The notes under the pieces: generated by a model
What the model saw: the letters and a program-made list of their open reading frames with translations, nothing else
Told to the model about the DNA's origin: nothing
Databases searched by the model: none
Translations under genes and position numbers: made by a program
DNA from: Drosophila miranda
Taxonomy: Eukaryota; Arthropoda; Insecta; Diptera; Drosophilidae
Reading direction: 5' to 3'
Assembly: GCF_003369915.1 (NCBI RefSeq)
Contig: NC_046673.1
Location: forward strand, 19,273,718-19,337,717
DNA: 64,000 bases
In this document: in pieces, positions 46,734-59,300 of the stretch
Layout of the letters: every line of letters begins with the position of its first letter
Position numbering within the stretch: position 1 is the stretch's first letter

Positions 46734-49700
46734 ATTCATTTGAGTGGATTAGTTAGAGGATTTTCAGATAATGGAGCATTTGTGAGGTAGAAAAAACCCA
46801 ATAGAGATATTCATATAAAATTATCTATAATTAATTGATAATTTGCATGTGTAATCCAACGAATGTGATCCCATTATTCTATGATTTTCTTTCTTTAATG
46901 CCATGGAATTTTCTTTCTCTCTTTTTCTTCCTTGACTGCTGTATCCTCGTTTTTTTTTAAACAAGTCCTTTACTTCCAAAGAGCATCAATGATTCGACGT
47001 TTTCGCCTCTTTTCGCTCTATAAATTTTCAACATGTCTGAGCACCTAAGCACACCATCGGACAGACAAAACAGACACGAAACGGAGGCGTCGCAACGATT
47101 TGGCTTGAATTTCGAACAAATTTGTTACGCGTGCGCCGCGTCGGCTTTTAAATTAGCTGCGAAATCTACGCCGCTGCTGCTGCTTTTTCTCTGCTACGCC
47201 TCTGCTTTGAGATTTTACGACACCACTTCTCTTTGGCTTTGCTTTTACTCTGCTCCAGCTTTTGCTCTGCTCTCTGTTATCTCCTCTCTCCTTTTATCCT
47301 ACACATGTGATGAACGGGCTCTAGTCTTCATCTATCGACTCTCCACCAACCGACTCGCCAGAGGAGTCTCGGGTCTCCAGTGCTCTTCGCACTTTGCCGA
47401 TGGCTCTGGCGCTCTCACTGCTCTCCCATTTATCGCCTGCTACTCTCCACTCCACACTCTACTAAAGCAAGGAGCATGTGTGCCTGTGTGAAATGAGATT
47501 GTGTACGTGCACAGCCGCTGCATCGTTTACAACCAGCTTTAAGCTTTTTCATCTCTCTCTCTCTCTCTTTGCCAGCAACTCTCCACTGCAATACTCTCCG
47601 CTTCGTCTCCTCACCGCTCCACACCCAGCCACGCTTCTCATCTCCTCTCCTCAACCAAGCCACTCTTCTCCTCACCATCTCCCTCCGCCACCCTAGCACT
47701 CGCAGAAAATTAAATCAATGCGCGCGCTTTTGGTGTAAGTAGCTTTATTTTATTTTGTTGCTATTTTTTGTTTCTTTTTTTTCGCTTCGAATACGATCAA
47801 TGCCTGCGATGTGCTTGTTGTTGTTGTAGCCACGGAGTATCTCACTTTTAGTTTCAACGCCGCGGCGTCAAGCTGCTGTTTGAGCCATTTACACAGTTGT
47901 TGCTGTTTGGTCTGTTTGTCCGTCCCTCTGTCCATCTGTCCACTCGCCCCCCGTCTGGCGGGGCGGCCGGCACGTTTTTGTCAGGGTTGCCAGCGTGAGT
48001 TCATTTTAATTGCCAGCAGCAGCAGCAGCACACATTCCACAGTAGTCCGACGGACGAGACGCGACGCGACGCGAAACAGAGACAGACGGACACACAGATA
48101 GAAGTACGATTACGAGTCACTGCAGTGCCAGTGCCAGTGCCACCACCACAGAGGCTGCAACTTCGTCTAAAAGGAGCTTGGCTGCAATCATTTTGGGTGG
48201 GAAGGGAGGGGGGGGGGGGGGGGGTTTGGGGTCAAATTGGAATTCCTGGCAATAGATTTGATTGACTACCAGTTAAATACTCCTCAAAGTCCCATAAAAG
48301 GAGGGGCCCCGTCAAGTCTCATTTGCCTGAAAAGTTCATTCAACTTTTTTTCGCACTTGGAAAAAAAATATAAAAATTAACGAACAATTATGCCTTCAAC
48401 AATTAGTTTTGTATAGGCATGTGGAGCCATGTGAGGTTAAGGGTTAAACATTAGAAGAAAAAGATGTCCCAAAATAAAAAGAAAGGATATTCCAAAGAGA
48501 ATTCATACAATAATATAACGGCAACGGAAAGAAGCGGCAAGGCCCGCGGCTCTACTGTTATACCCGGTATCGTAGCCGATAACTGCCGCAAGCTTGATTT
48601 GGACCCGGATCCGTCGAATAACCTGGAACCAGGAACCTGCCACTGGAAATCGAGAATCACAGACCATCAGTCCCAGAGGCAGAGACAGAAGAAGACCTTC
48701 TCTCTGCTCTAGGGTCCACATGGATTCCGACTACATTTGGCCAGAAAATCTCACTGTTTTGGTGACTAGACCTCTGGAGACCAGACCCAGAGAAAACATC
48801 ACGAATGAGCCTCAAAAAAATGGCTCAACCAATACGAGAAAGAAATTTGCAGGGAGTTTTCCAGCTAAATAAATATACTTGAGGGGATATACCATATCTA
48901 GGGATACTTCTGCTCAAAGATTGGAGGGATACTCGACCGATTCTCCATAGAAACTTCATCGCTCCTAACCCCAGAACTCCCCAGAGAATCGAAATCTAGA
49001 ATTTTCACAAACTTTTGGCGCTTTTTTTCTCGACATTTTGCATATTTGAGTGTCAAAGAAAACAGGTTCTTTTACTGCAGTTTTAATGCCACAACAGACA
49101 CACAGAAGTTGCAATGCCACGGTGTGTGGAGGTGGGGGGTTATGGCCACAATCGGTGGCAAATACATCAAAGTATTTGGGTCGCAAATGGCAATTCTCTC
49201 AGGGAGAAAATTGATTTCTAATTAAAATTAAAAAAGCATTTTGCATGTGCAAATGTTCTCACACGTGCCCGTGCCCCACCCTAAAGGCAAGGTCTCCCCC
49301 TCTCTCTCTCTCTTCATGTGTCACCTTTGCATGCCTCATGCCTCATGCCCCGTCGTATGTCGTATCTCTCGTTAGCCATTTGTGGGTCAAGAGTGACATT
49401 TGTGTTAACGTCTTTGGCTTTGCCTTTTTGGCCTTTTTTCTGCTTTTTGTTGTTGGAGGTGGAGGTGGAACCCTCCCCCACCTCCTTCTCCTCTGGTGCC
49501 CTGATTATCGAGAAAACAGGTGGGGGTGCGACACACACACACACACACACTGCTGTAATTTTTTGCTTCCTTTGGATTATTAAACGCTTGTCCCACATAT
49601 CCCGCATCACCCAATCGAATGGGGGAATCGAACACGCCCCCATCCATATTCCACTTTCAAGCGCCAATTAGTGGCATGTAGGCGCTAAAATTAATTTGTT

Positions 49701-50049
49701 TGCCGCCAAATGTGGCACAGCAGCCAGCAAAATGTTTACAAAATAGCGGAGATCTACAGATCTACACAAACGGAACAGAAATGGAGGATTTTCGGAGGGG
49801 GGAAATACATAGATCGGAAATGTGGCTTCAACTGCCACTTGGGTGTGAAACACCCATTCATCGTTCATCGTTTAAAAGATCGTTGAAATACGTTTAAAAA
49901 ACTAATTTACAAAGTCTTCAAAGATCGTGATAAAAGAGTTTTAACGAAGAGAGGAAATACCCTCCAGCAAATTGCACTTAATTAAATGGTTAACCATTGA
50001 TTAGTGGTAGGAGAAATGACGAAAAACAGAACGAACATAAGGGAGGGGG

Positions 50050-50370
50050 AAGGGAGAGAGCAGGATTGTGCAAAGCTCGCGTGAAATTAAATGACAGACA
50101 AACAGCAACAACAAAGTGCGATTTCTCTTCTTCCCGGCGCCCGCATTGTGTTGTTGTTGCTGCTGAGAGACTAAACCGAAGATCACATGAAATGAAACGA
50201 AGCGGTGTCGTCCCGTTTGCCGACACGAACGATCAAGTCTCCCGAGAGGGACTGCTATGCATGCGCTTGCATTGCTGCGAGAGCCACCGATGGAATTGGA
50301 GAGAGCGAGAGCAAGAGGGAGAGATCAATGGGAATGAATTGCAAGTGTGTGCAATGCGTGTGCTTAGGTA
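50050..50370 (-). repeat. Dispersed repeat copy B (inverted relative to the rut 5' copy)
   Basis: Read on the minus strand it has, in order, CACACTTGCAATTC, the core TTGATCGTTCGTGTCGGCAAA with CGGGACGACAC and CTTCGTTTCAT (50236-50168), CTCTCAGCAGCAACAAC, AATGCG and CACTTTGTTGTTGCTG. This is the same order as at 24.84-25.13 kb on the plus strand. Confidence 0.65.
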
Positions 50371-50517
50371 AAGCGGAGTCAGTCCTCACGTTTCGTGGGT
50401 GGTTTACAAAAAAAAAAAAAACAACAACGAAGTGGGACTGCGCAGCGCTCGCGGCGTATGGAAAAACAGAAACACTCGCTCTGTCTCTCTATCTTTGACA
50501 AATGGATGATTGGCACA

Positions 50518-50662
50518 TACACAATGAATATCCTTCTATTCCTTCCAAAGCGCTCTCTCTCTCCTTCTCCTTTCACTTTCTATATCCACAATGAATATTC
50601 TTCTATTCTTCAAACTTTTTACTCTTCCAAAGCCATCTCTCTCTCTCTCTCTTTTATAGAGT
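50518..50662. repeat. Tandem duplication with GA/CT-rich tail
   Basis: ACAATGAATATCCTTCTATTC ... TTCCAAAGC-type block is repeated once (at 50,520 and 50,589), each copy ending in a CTCTCT run. Confidence 0.75.
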
Positions 50663-51898
50663 AGCTGTAGTGTATCTACTGTTCGTCTTTCCCCTATTCC
50701 CCTGTGTGTGTGTGTTTGTGTTATTTGTATTATTTTCAAACAAATGAACAAATTCTTTTGTTGCGAGCAAAATATGCGTTTTGGTTGACGGAGGTGGGGG
50801 TGACATAAAAATACAGGTGACAGGTTGCTGCCGCAGCCGCAGGAACGTACGTGACATGCATGCAAATGCATTATGCACATGCCCCTACATGTCGCACCTT
50901 GCGCGCTTCAAAGCTTCTTGCGATAACAAAAACTGTTTTTTTTTCGCAAAAAAAAAGAACTGAATGAAAGAATCACTTAAGGCGTTACAATTTTCGCTTG
51001 ATTTCCACCCCTCCCCACCCACAAAGAAATGAAAGAAAATCAGGTTTAATGTGGGAGATGCCCTTGTTTTACAATTTTCATTTAGAAATGTTTTGTGCCA
51101 TGGAGAATGGTGTGAAAAAATTAAAAATGGATTTCATGGAATTATTGGAAGATCTAATTTTTGTCGATTTTTTACCACATTTAGTACTTTCTTTCTCTTG
51201 GTTTTTGGCTTAAATTTAGCTGAATTTTTCCTTCTCGAATACTATTTCATATCATGCCCGAAATATCATTTGTCATAGACTACAACATTCAACGATTTGC
51301 AACGCTGTGGCAGTGAAACACTGTGCCTGTGGTTGGGGGCCCTTCTGCCCCTTTGCTGCGGTGGTACTGCCTGTTAGTGCCGCTGTTGACACGCTCTAGA
51401 GTGTCGTCTCTGAACCCAAGAGCATCCCATCCATCCATACGTATCATCTGCTTCATCTTCATCATCGTCGCGTTGCACCATTGCGTTGCAAACTGCGAGT
51501 AGGGGGAGGAGTAGGAGGAGGCAAAGTGCATTCTAATGAAAGTTCAATGAACTGTGAACCACACAATTCTCTCATTCTGTTCGCCCATGTGGATGCTCAG
51601 TCCTTCACTGATGCAGCTGCCTCCTCCTCCTCCCCTGGCGCTGCTGCTGCTGCCTCCACATATGTTGCACGCACATTGCAAATTAACACAAAGCTGCGTT
51701 GTGCTCCCCCTCCGACGACTCTTTCGCTTGCGTTTCAGCAAAAATTCATTTCTTATACGTATGCATGTAGATCTTTCAATGCTTCAATAGGTGTGGAAAA
51801 ATATCTTTCAAAATTAATTTAATTAATTAATTTGTTTAAAAAAAAAACCCTCTAAAATCTGAAATATGAAAATATTTGCGGCAGAAAAAAGGTTGTTG

Positions 51899-52232
51899 AT
51901 CTACTCGTTACACTTCACATTCGTTACTCGCTACTCGAACTAGTTGGGTAATGACACTCGCTACGATATACTCGTTACATGTCACACTCCTTACTTTCCA
52001 CATACCACTCGTTAGATGCAACTTGTACCCCACTCATTACATAACATGGCTCAAATCTTTACTCGTTACTTTTCGCTATTAGCAACTCTTTAAGTACGAA
52101 CTCTAAAATGTGCACTCGTTACATTCTATTTTTTGTTCTTGTTTCCCACTAGTTATGTACACCCTCCAAGCTCCTACATGCCACTTCATGCCACACTCGT
52201 TACATGTGCTACACTCGTTATGTATGTCACTC
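51899..52232. repeat. ACTCGTTAC motif array
   Basis: ACTCGTTACA(TGTCACACTC) and variants recur about 12 times in about 330 bp. Same core as the array in rut intron 2 (22.4-22.86 kb), 29 kb away. Confidence 0.7.
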
Positions 52233-55200
52233 ACGTCACGTGATGGCTGGCCCCCATGAATATCCTTGAACTCGGAAAGAGTGAAAACACTTTCGGGGGC
52301 GACCTTTTAGTGTAAACAATAAAAATGGAATAAATGAAATATTTATGCACTTAAGAGCCACACAACAACAATAACAACAACAACAATAATAATATAATAG
52401 CCATAAAACCAAAGCACACACGAGAGAAACAGAGAGGAAATGCAACCGAGAAGAGGCAATGCCACATGCCACTGACAACAAGAGGCAAGAGCCAGCAGCA
52501 GCAGCAGTAGCAGGAGGCAGGAGGTGGCTAGCACATTGTTTCGTGTGAAAAAGAAGGCCAATGAGTAGGCAGAAGGCCAATGCACCAGCCACAAGATACT
52601 ATATGTATCTTTTTGGGGGAAGATACTCCTCTCTTCGTAGGTTTCAGGGATCCATAGGGAAGCAAAAGAGAAAGAGTGTGAGATCCACAAAAGGTGCCAA
52701 AAATAAAAGAAGTTCCCCTAAGCGAAAGGACACACTATTCCAATAAGAGAATATACACTGTCTGGTCTGTAGGTCCCAATGCAATGGGATCTCCAATATT
52801 TGTCGTACACCAAAATGTGTGCCTCCGTCAGACAGAGAGAGAGAGAGGGAGAGGAAGAGACATCGCGCGACTCTTTCCCCCTTTCAAAAAATATTCTATC
52901 AATTGCAAAATAAAAAAAGAAACAAAGGGCCCGCATAATTCGAAGTCGGGACGACAAAAAGCTTCCCAAGGACAGGGGACAGAGAGCCGCCCTTGGAGCA
53001 GAGAACGAGAGGAGGGGCAGAGGCAGTCAGACAGACAGAAGAAGAAGGGGCACACAACATTCCTGCAACGGCAACAGAGTTCCACAGAAAATGTTATTTG
53101 ATTCCCATATGATTGTAACAGATTTAACAGAAAGCACCTTAAATATTATTCATATTTCACACCCAAAGATTTACCCAAAAAAAAACGAAACATTTTTCAA
53201 TTAGTTTACTGCAAATTTCCTATGAAATGATCTTTGATTAAAGACATTGGAAAATCGGGGATTCACATAGAAACAATACATTTACCATAATTTAACCTAA
53301 CAAATATTTGAACACACATTGCCACATCTATTGAGGTTAGTTTTTAATGGTTTTTTTTAGATTCTAAAAACAAATCAAACGGATTTCATCCAAAAATTGG
53401 GTTACGATTCGAATCACAGTTCGGTTCAAAGAATTTCCTTACAATTCCTTGACAGAATTCCGATTCTTGTAGATTCTATTATTTGTACACCAAAGAACTC
53501 AAGTTTTCTCTTTACTGAACTCTAGATTAGCCTTGGAATTCTTTTGAGGAATTCAATTTCCATAGATTTCTATAATTTACGGAAATTTTTCTTTACATTC
53601 CGTTTATTTTATATAAATTTAATACAAAACGCCTGTTCATCCTTAGAATACCAAAGATTTCCCTTAAGAAACTCAGATTTCTTTAGAAATTTTTAAAAGT
53701 TCTTGTTTTTTTATAAGTTTTCCACTCGATTTCCTTCATTTTAAATGCAATTTGCATGGAAAACACAAGAATTTCATCTACCATTTTCTGTGCCCAAAAA
53801 TGTTCTTCTGTTTAAGAGCTTTTTTTTTTGTAAATATTATTTAAAAAAAAAAACAGGAACCGGTGTTTGTCGTGGCCTCCCCTCTGGCATATAAAAATCC
53901 AGAAAAAAACGGAAGCAGTGGGGGGAAAATATTCCCTTATGAAGTGGAAAAACTTACCCGTGCAACAACAGAAAAAAAGAGCAACAAATGTGCTACAGAA
54001 AATGCTGCAATGAAAGTTTCGGTGTTTGGGAATTTCCTTTTCCTTTTTTGGGCTTTTCCTTCCGTCCTTTTTGGCTGTTTCCCGATGCTGCTGAAATAGA
54101 AGAAGGTGGGGGGTGGGGGTACAGAAAGAAAGAAATAAAAAGAGATGAGCAAAAGATAAACTGGAATGCAGTGGCGGTAGAGATGTAGTTTTTGGTGTTG
54201 TTGCAGGTGGCTTTTCTCTGAATTTTCTTTGGTTTTCGGTTATCTAACGGTTAGCCCTTTTGGGCCGGGACCGAAAAGGTTGCCGGTTGACATTTTTTTT
54301 TTTTTTTTTTTGCAAGGGGAAGAAAGACACAAAGAGAGAGAGAGAGAGAGGGAATGCAAGGAAGCGGAAGCATAACGGTGTTGCCACTCAGCTGCTGGCT
54401 GCCTGCTTGCCCTGCCAAATAACGTTATTGATTTTTTTTTTGTTTTTGCTGCTGTTTTTTGCGGCTTCTGTTTTTGTTTTCGCTTTTAGTTTCCGTCTTT
54501 TTGCTGGTGTGTGCGTGTGTGTGTGTATTTTCTACTGCTTTTGGTGGTTCTTTCTGTGTCTCACTCTTCCTTCTATTCTGCTTCTTCTCCGTCTCTTCCT
54601 GCTGCTGCTGCTTCTTCTCCTACTCATCCTGCTATTCTGCTTCTTCTTCCTTCTCGTCTCTCCTCTTCTGTCTCTCTTCCTCCTTTCGGTGTCTCTGCTT
54701 CTTCTCCCCCTCTTCCTGCTTCTGCTGCTGTAAGCCCAAAAAAAGGCGTGTAGCAAGAGCCAACGCAACGTCTAAGCGCATCCCATAGACAACACACACA
54801 CAAGCACACAACGCCGACGGCATGCGGCAACACGCACACATAAGAGCGACAGAGACAGCTAGAGAGAGAACAAGAAGAACCGAAAAAGACAAAAACTAAA
54901 AAAAAAACCAAAAGCCAAAAGCAAAAAACGAGTTAAGACGCAGACAACCCAAAGACAATGCGTCCAGCAGCACACAGCAGAAAAAAGCCGCAGCCAACGT
55001 TTTCCTATCGGACTGCATTTTCATGCCCCAACATTTTTTGGATGTCTTTTTTTTTTGGGTTTAATTACTTTTTCTTTGGAGCTGCTGCAGTTTCTTATTT
55101 TCCTTCCTCAAAGGCGCGCGCGCAATTTATTTTGTTTTTAAGAAAAACAAAAAAACCGTTTTTACACACACTTTTCTTGGCAAACTGCAAAGAGGGGAAA

Positions 55201-55410
55201 ACACCGAAAAAAAAGTGTTAAGAGTTGAGAGTTTCGAGTTAGTCGCGTGCCGACGAATAGATTTTCAAAAAAAAGGGCTTTTCTTTTATCCACTCTTGGT
55301 GCTTACAGCTATACTCGAGATTTTTTTGTTCTTAACGCAAATGCGTCCGACGATTGGCGACAGCGAGATTTCGCAAACTAAACAAACGCTCACGTTTTAA
55401 ATGAATACGG

Positions 55411-56050
55411 AGCGACCAGTGTGACCGCGGATTTATCGTTAAAACATACCGTCCGACCCTCAGAAATACACCAAAATATACCGTCTCATTTAAAAAATAT
55501 ACCGTAAATATACTGACGAATTCAAGATCTATTTTACATATTCCTCAATGTTGATATTCCGTTGAATATTACTAGCTAGATAGAACATTATACCGTAATA
55601 AACTGACGAATTCAAGATCTATTTTACATATTCCTCAATGTTGATATTCCGTTGAATATTACTAGCTAGATAGAACATTTAGCCATGCCCAAATATTTGT
55701 ATGCAATTAATGAACCTATTTTCTAATTGACTGGCTTATTTTAAACACTTGCTTTTATTGCATTTTGCGTAAAAAGAGGTTTTTCTGTTACGTTTTATTT
55801 GTTTGACCTTTTCGCTAAAACCTTTTCTAGACAAAATCCCGTAAAAGCAAGTATTTGAAATAAGCCAGTCGAGTAGAAAATTGATTCATTAATCGGATAA
55901 AATTATGTGGGCAGGGCAGAAAGCTCTATCTAGCTAGTAATATTCGACGGAATATCGAAAACGGGAAATATGTATAATATAACTTGAATTCGTCAGTATA
56001 TTTCGGTATATTTCTGATGTCGGACGGTATATTTTATCGATAGCTCGCAT
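55411..56050. promoter_or_regulatory. Palindromic promoter region of the parcas-like gene
   Basis: Two diverged inverted arms (about 55,432-55,770 and about 55,810-56,045) face each other. The left arm contains an internal 90-bp tandem duplication (55512 and 55602). Core-promoter motifs I recognise are Motif 1 in reverse (CAGTGTGACC, 55417-55426), several GGTATATTT/AAATATACCG (Ohler motif 6 type) copies in both arms, and a perfect DRE, TATCGATA, at 56035-56042. The gene's ATG lies 270 bases further right. The symmetry suggests bidirectional promoter activity. Confidence 0.6.
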
Positions 56051-56318
56051 TTGTTGTTGCAAAAGCTCCGCGTCCGCTCCGCTCAGCCCTGTAATATTTG
56101 CTCTTAATTTTTGATTGTTTTTTGTGATGTGGAAATGAAACGAATTTGCGACAGCAAGTGACACACAACTAAAGTGGAAACGCAGAAGCAGCAGCTGCAC
56201 TGCCTTCGTCATGCCACAGCGCTGCCAGTGCCAGTGAGAGAGTGAGAGAGAGCGCCCCCAAAAGTGAAAACGTTCTGGAAAATCAGGCGAATCGCAGAGC
56301 AGAAAAGACAGCAGTGCA

Positions 56319-59300
56319 ATGTCAACAGAAAGCAATACGCCCGTGGATCCGCGTGTCCAGGTATGTGGGTGGGTGGGTGGTTGTTTGTGTGGGTGTTAGG
56401 ACTGTGCTAGAAGCACTGATGAGACGACATCTCCCCTCCTTCCGAAACTCTCCCCACAGATCGAACTGGAGAAATTGAATTCTGCAACGGACAACATCAA
56501 TCGATTCGAAGTGGAGCTCGATGTGAGTGTTTTTCTTTTTGTTTGGCATATTGATTTTTCACTCATTCACTCCCTTCTTATTGTCTGTGCCCCAAAAGGA
56601 GTCCAAGTGCGAGTTCAAGCGTCTGCTGGCGGAGAGCGTGGTGCGCATCAAAGCGGCCGCCCACAAGCTGGGAAATTCGATTGATGCCGCCAAACCGTAC
56701 TACGAGTCGCGCATCTATGCTGCACAGCTGGCGAAGGAGACGCAACAGTCTGCGGCCAATCACGAGAAGGCCAAATCCATTCATGCCACCGCCAAGGAGA
56801 TGGTATACTTGGCCGAGCAGGGACTCGGCGAGAAGTCAACATTGGATACGGCCTGCCAGGAGATGCTCAGCCATGCTGCCAGTAAAGTGAATCAATCGCA
56901 GCTGGAGGTCACCGACACACGGAATGCACTGAAAATGTGCCAGCTGAAGCTGGAGGTGGCCAACAATCGGGTGAACAAGCTGCAGGGACAGCTCAAGCAG
57001 GCGCTACGTGCATCCAGGTACACTTCTGGCTCTATAGATGGTGCAGGATCTATACAAATCTATGGGATAGAACTATACGAATTTTGGGAGCTTTTGTTTC
57101 TTGGTTAAATGATTTGTTTAACAATATTTTATATAGCTTTTTATAGTGAAAACTTTAGTTTCTTTAGTTTTATAATACTTGAATTATGATACATACTTAA
57201 TATGTAGTTATCGAGTCATCGAAAATAATCGATTTCGAATTTTATTTATGTCTGTGGTCCGTTTTTAATGATTATAAAGCCATATACCGATTGATATGTA
57301 GAAATAGAAGTGTAATATATATTGAGACTGATCTATCGAACTCTTGGTATTCATCGATAATTCTCGATTAAGAGCTGTTGTCTGTTTTTAATGGATATGG
57401 ATTCTTTTAACGATTAACACATAAATATAGATGTAATTTTGATAGAAAGAGATCTATAGATCATATTGATCTAAAATCTAAGCAGTTTGGTGGATTTTCT
57501 TGGTTTTCCTTTTGGCTACATTCTTATTTGTTCTTGCTCTTTTCTTTTGCTTTTGTTTCTTTTTCCTTTCTTCTGTTTTTGAATTTCTCCTATGCTTTTC
57601 CTATCCTTTTTTTTCCGTTTCCTTTTAGATTGCAGCTCAAGCGCAATTTACTTTTGTTGAGATACTTTAGCATTATGCACGCCCTGCACTGTACCTTGTG
57701 TTCGTGAGTATGCCTCACCCGCCCACAAGCACTAATGCGGGGCATGCCCCCTCCCCAAACGCTACTCGTTCTTGTTCCTCCCGCATCCCGCAGGCCCTAC
57801 TACGAGACGCGTGCGAACTACAACGGACTGCTGAAAGCCCAGAAGCTGCGGGTCAACGAGCTGGAGGCAAAGGTCAGCGCCGCCAAGCTCACCTACAACG
57901 AGGCCTTGAAGAATCTTGAACAGATCTCCGAGGACATCCACCGACAGCGACAGCAGCGCAACAATCTCCTAAACTACGAGGCCATGCTACGGCAGGTGGA
58001 CGCTGTGGATGCTCTGTCTGGCGGTGGAATGCAGAGTGCCAGAGGCAGGGACGATGACGATGATGCTGAGGTGGATCTGGAGGAGGAGGAGGACTATCTG
58101 CGTATGCCCGATCGTCTGGGCAGTGCGGGCAGTCCGCCGCGTCAGTGTTTGAGCGATCCGCACGATTGTCCCCATCTGCTGACGGACTTTGAGGCGGTGC
58201 TGACGTTCCCCCAGAAGCTGGCTGGCGGTATGCACAAATCGGCCAGCACCAGCGCCACGGATGGCGACACCAATCTGTTCTCGGTGCAGGCCCAGGGACT
58301 CCATGCCCCCTACGAGGTGAAGCAGCGATCAGAGTCCGGCAGCGGTTCCCTGGGTGGATCGGCCTCGGCATCGGCCTCAGCATCGGTCTCGGGAGCACCG
58401 GGCGACAACGACATTGAGCAGTGGACGGAGATCCGGTTGTCCCACTCGGACAGCACCAGTTCCAGCTACTCGAATCAATCGCTGCTGGATCAGCACGGCC
58501 TGGAGGGTGCCGGTGGCTGCGGCAGTGGAGGAGGCGGCGGCGGCGGCCTGGGATATGGCCTGAACCGTGGCGGCGGCTACGATCCGGATGTTCTGTCCCA
58601 GCACTCGGGATCGTCCTCGGATGAGCCCAAGCGGAAGGTGACCTGCACCACTATATTCCAGGACGACGGCAGCCACTCCGCCAGCGGCGGTGGTCAGCAG
58701 ATGAGCCGCAAGCAGAGCCTCAGCCAGTGGCTGTCCCGCTCGAACAGCTTCAAGAGCAGCGGCCGGAGGCAGAGCTTGGATCTGTTGATCGATGCGGGGG
58801 ACAAGGTGAAGGATGCGTTTAGCTACGGTTTTCAGAAGGTGGGCCGCAGTCTGGAGAGGCGCAACAGCGAATCGGAGATGGCCGCCACCGAGGGCGGCGG
58901 GGCCGAGGCAGAGGCGCTGCTGGGTACAACGACGACGGCAATGTCATCCTCGGGCAGTGCGGGAGGAGGCGGAGGCAGCACTAGTGGCGGCGTCGTCGGC
59001 AGCGGCGGCGGACCCGGTGACTTTTTCCTCTTCAGCAGGTCAGTAGATGGTGTAGGGACGTCGGGCGGCAGTGGCAGTGCGAGCGGCAGTGGCGGGAGTG
59101 GCGGTGGCGGTGGCGGTGTCGGTGGCGGACGAGGCCTGCTAAACTCCCTGCAGAGCCGCCTGACGAAGCTCATTTGAAAACAGTAATTCTCAAATAATCA
59201 GAAATTATCCGATTTACGATCCATCGAATCCATCGATGATCCATGAAATAAGCCATCGATGATTTTTATGCACCCATCTTATCCACCGAAAACAACAGTT

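Larger units (their letters stand above)
34311..55410. other. Long gene-poor region (about 21 kb)
   Basis: I find no convincing protein-coding gene, tRNA or other structured RNA here. It holds the repeat arrays listed separately, several CT/GA- and CA/GT-rich microsatellites (for example 35,480-35,501, 46,255-46,266, 49,529-49,551, 54,335-54,350), and patches of higher complexity at 41-41.5, 42.5-42.8, 47-48.1 and 50-50.4 kb that could be regulatory. Long open frames in pyrimidine-rich stretches are compositional. Enhancers or upstream non-coding exons of the parcas-like gene could lie here unseen. Confidence 0.5.

Noticed and set aside
47033..47491. 152-codon ATG-started plus-strand frame with a TATAAA at 47019
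   Set aside because: The ATG is only 14 bases from the TATA box, upstream of where transcription would start. The peptide follows CT-rich composition and has no recognisable domain. The TATA plus CT-rich tract could still mark a promoter.
54260..54788. Leu/Ser/Phe-rich frames of up to 157 codons
   Set aside because: Pyrimidine-rich low-complexity DNA (CTTCTT/CTGCTG) with no conserved feature.
30382..55410. CRISPR-like or bacterial features
   Set aside because: The repeats lack regular unique spacers and the DNA is clearly insect nuclear sequence.
57698..57793. Possible extra exon between parcas-like exons 3 and 4
   Set aside because: Exon 3 (phase 2) joins exon 4 at 57794 (AG+G) to give the expected RPYYETRANYNG sequence, so no extra exon is needed.
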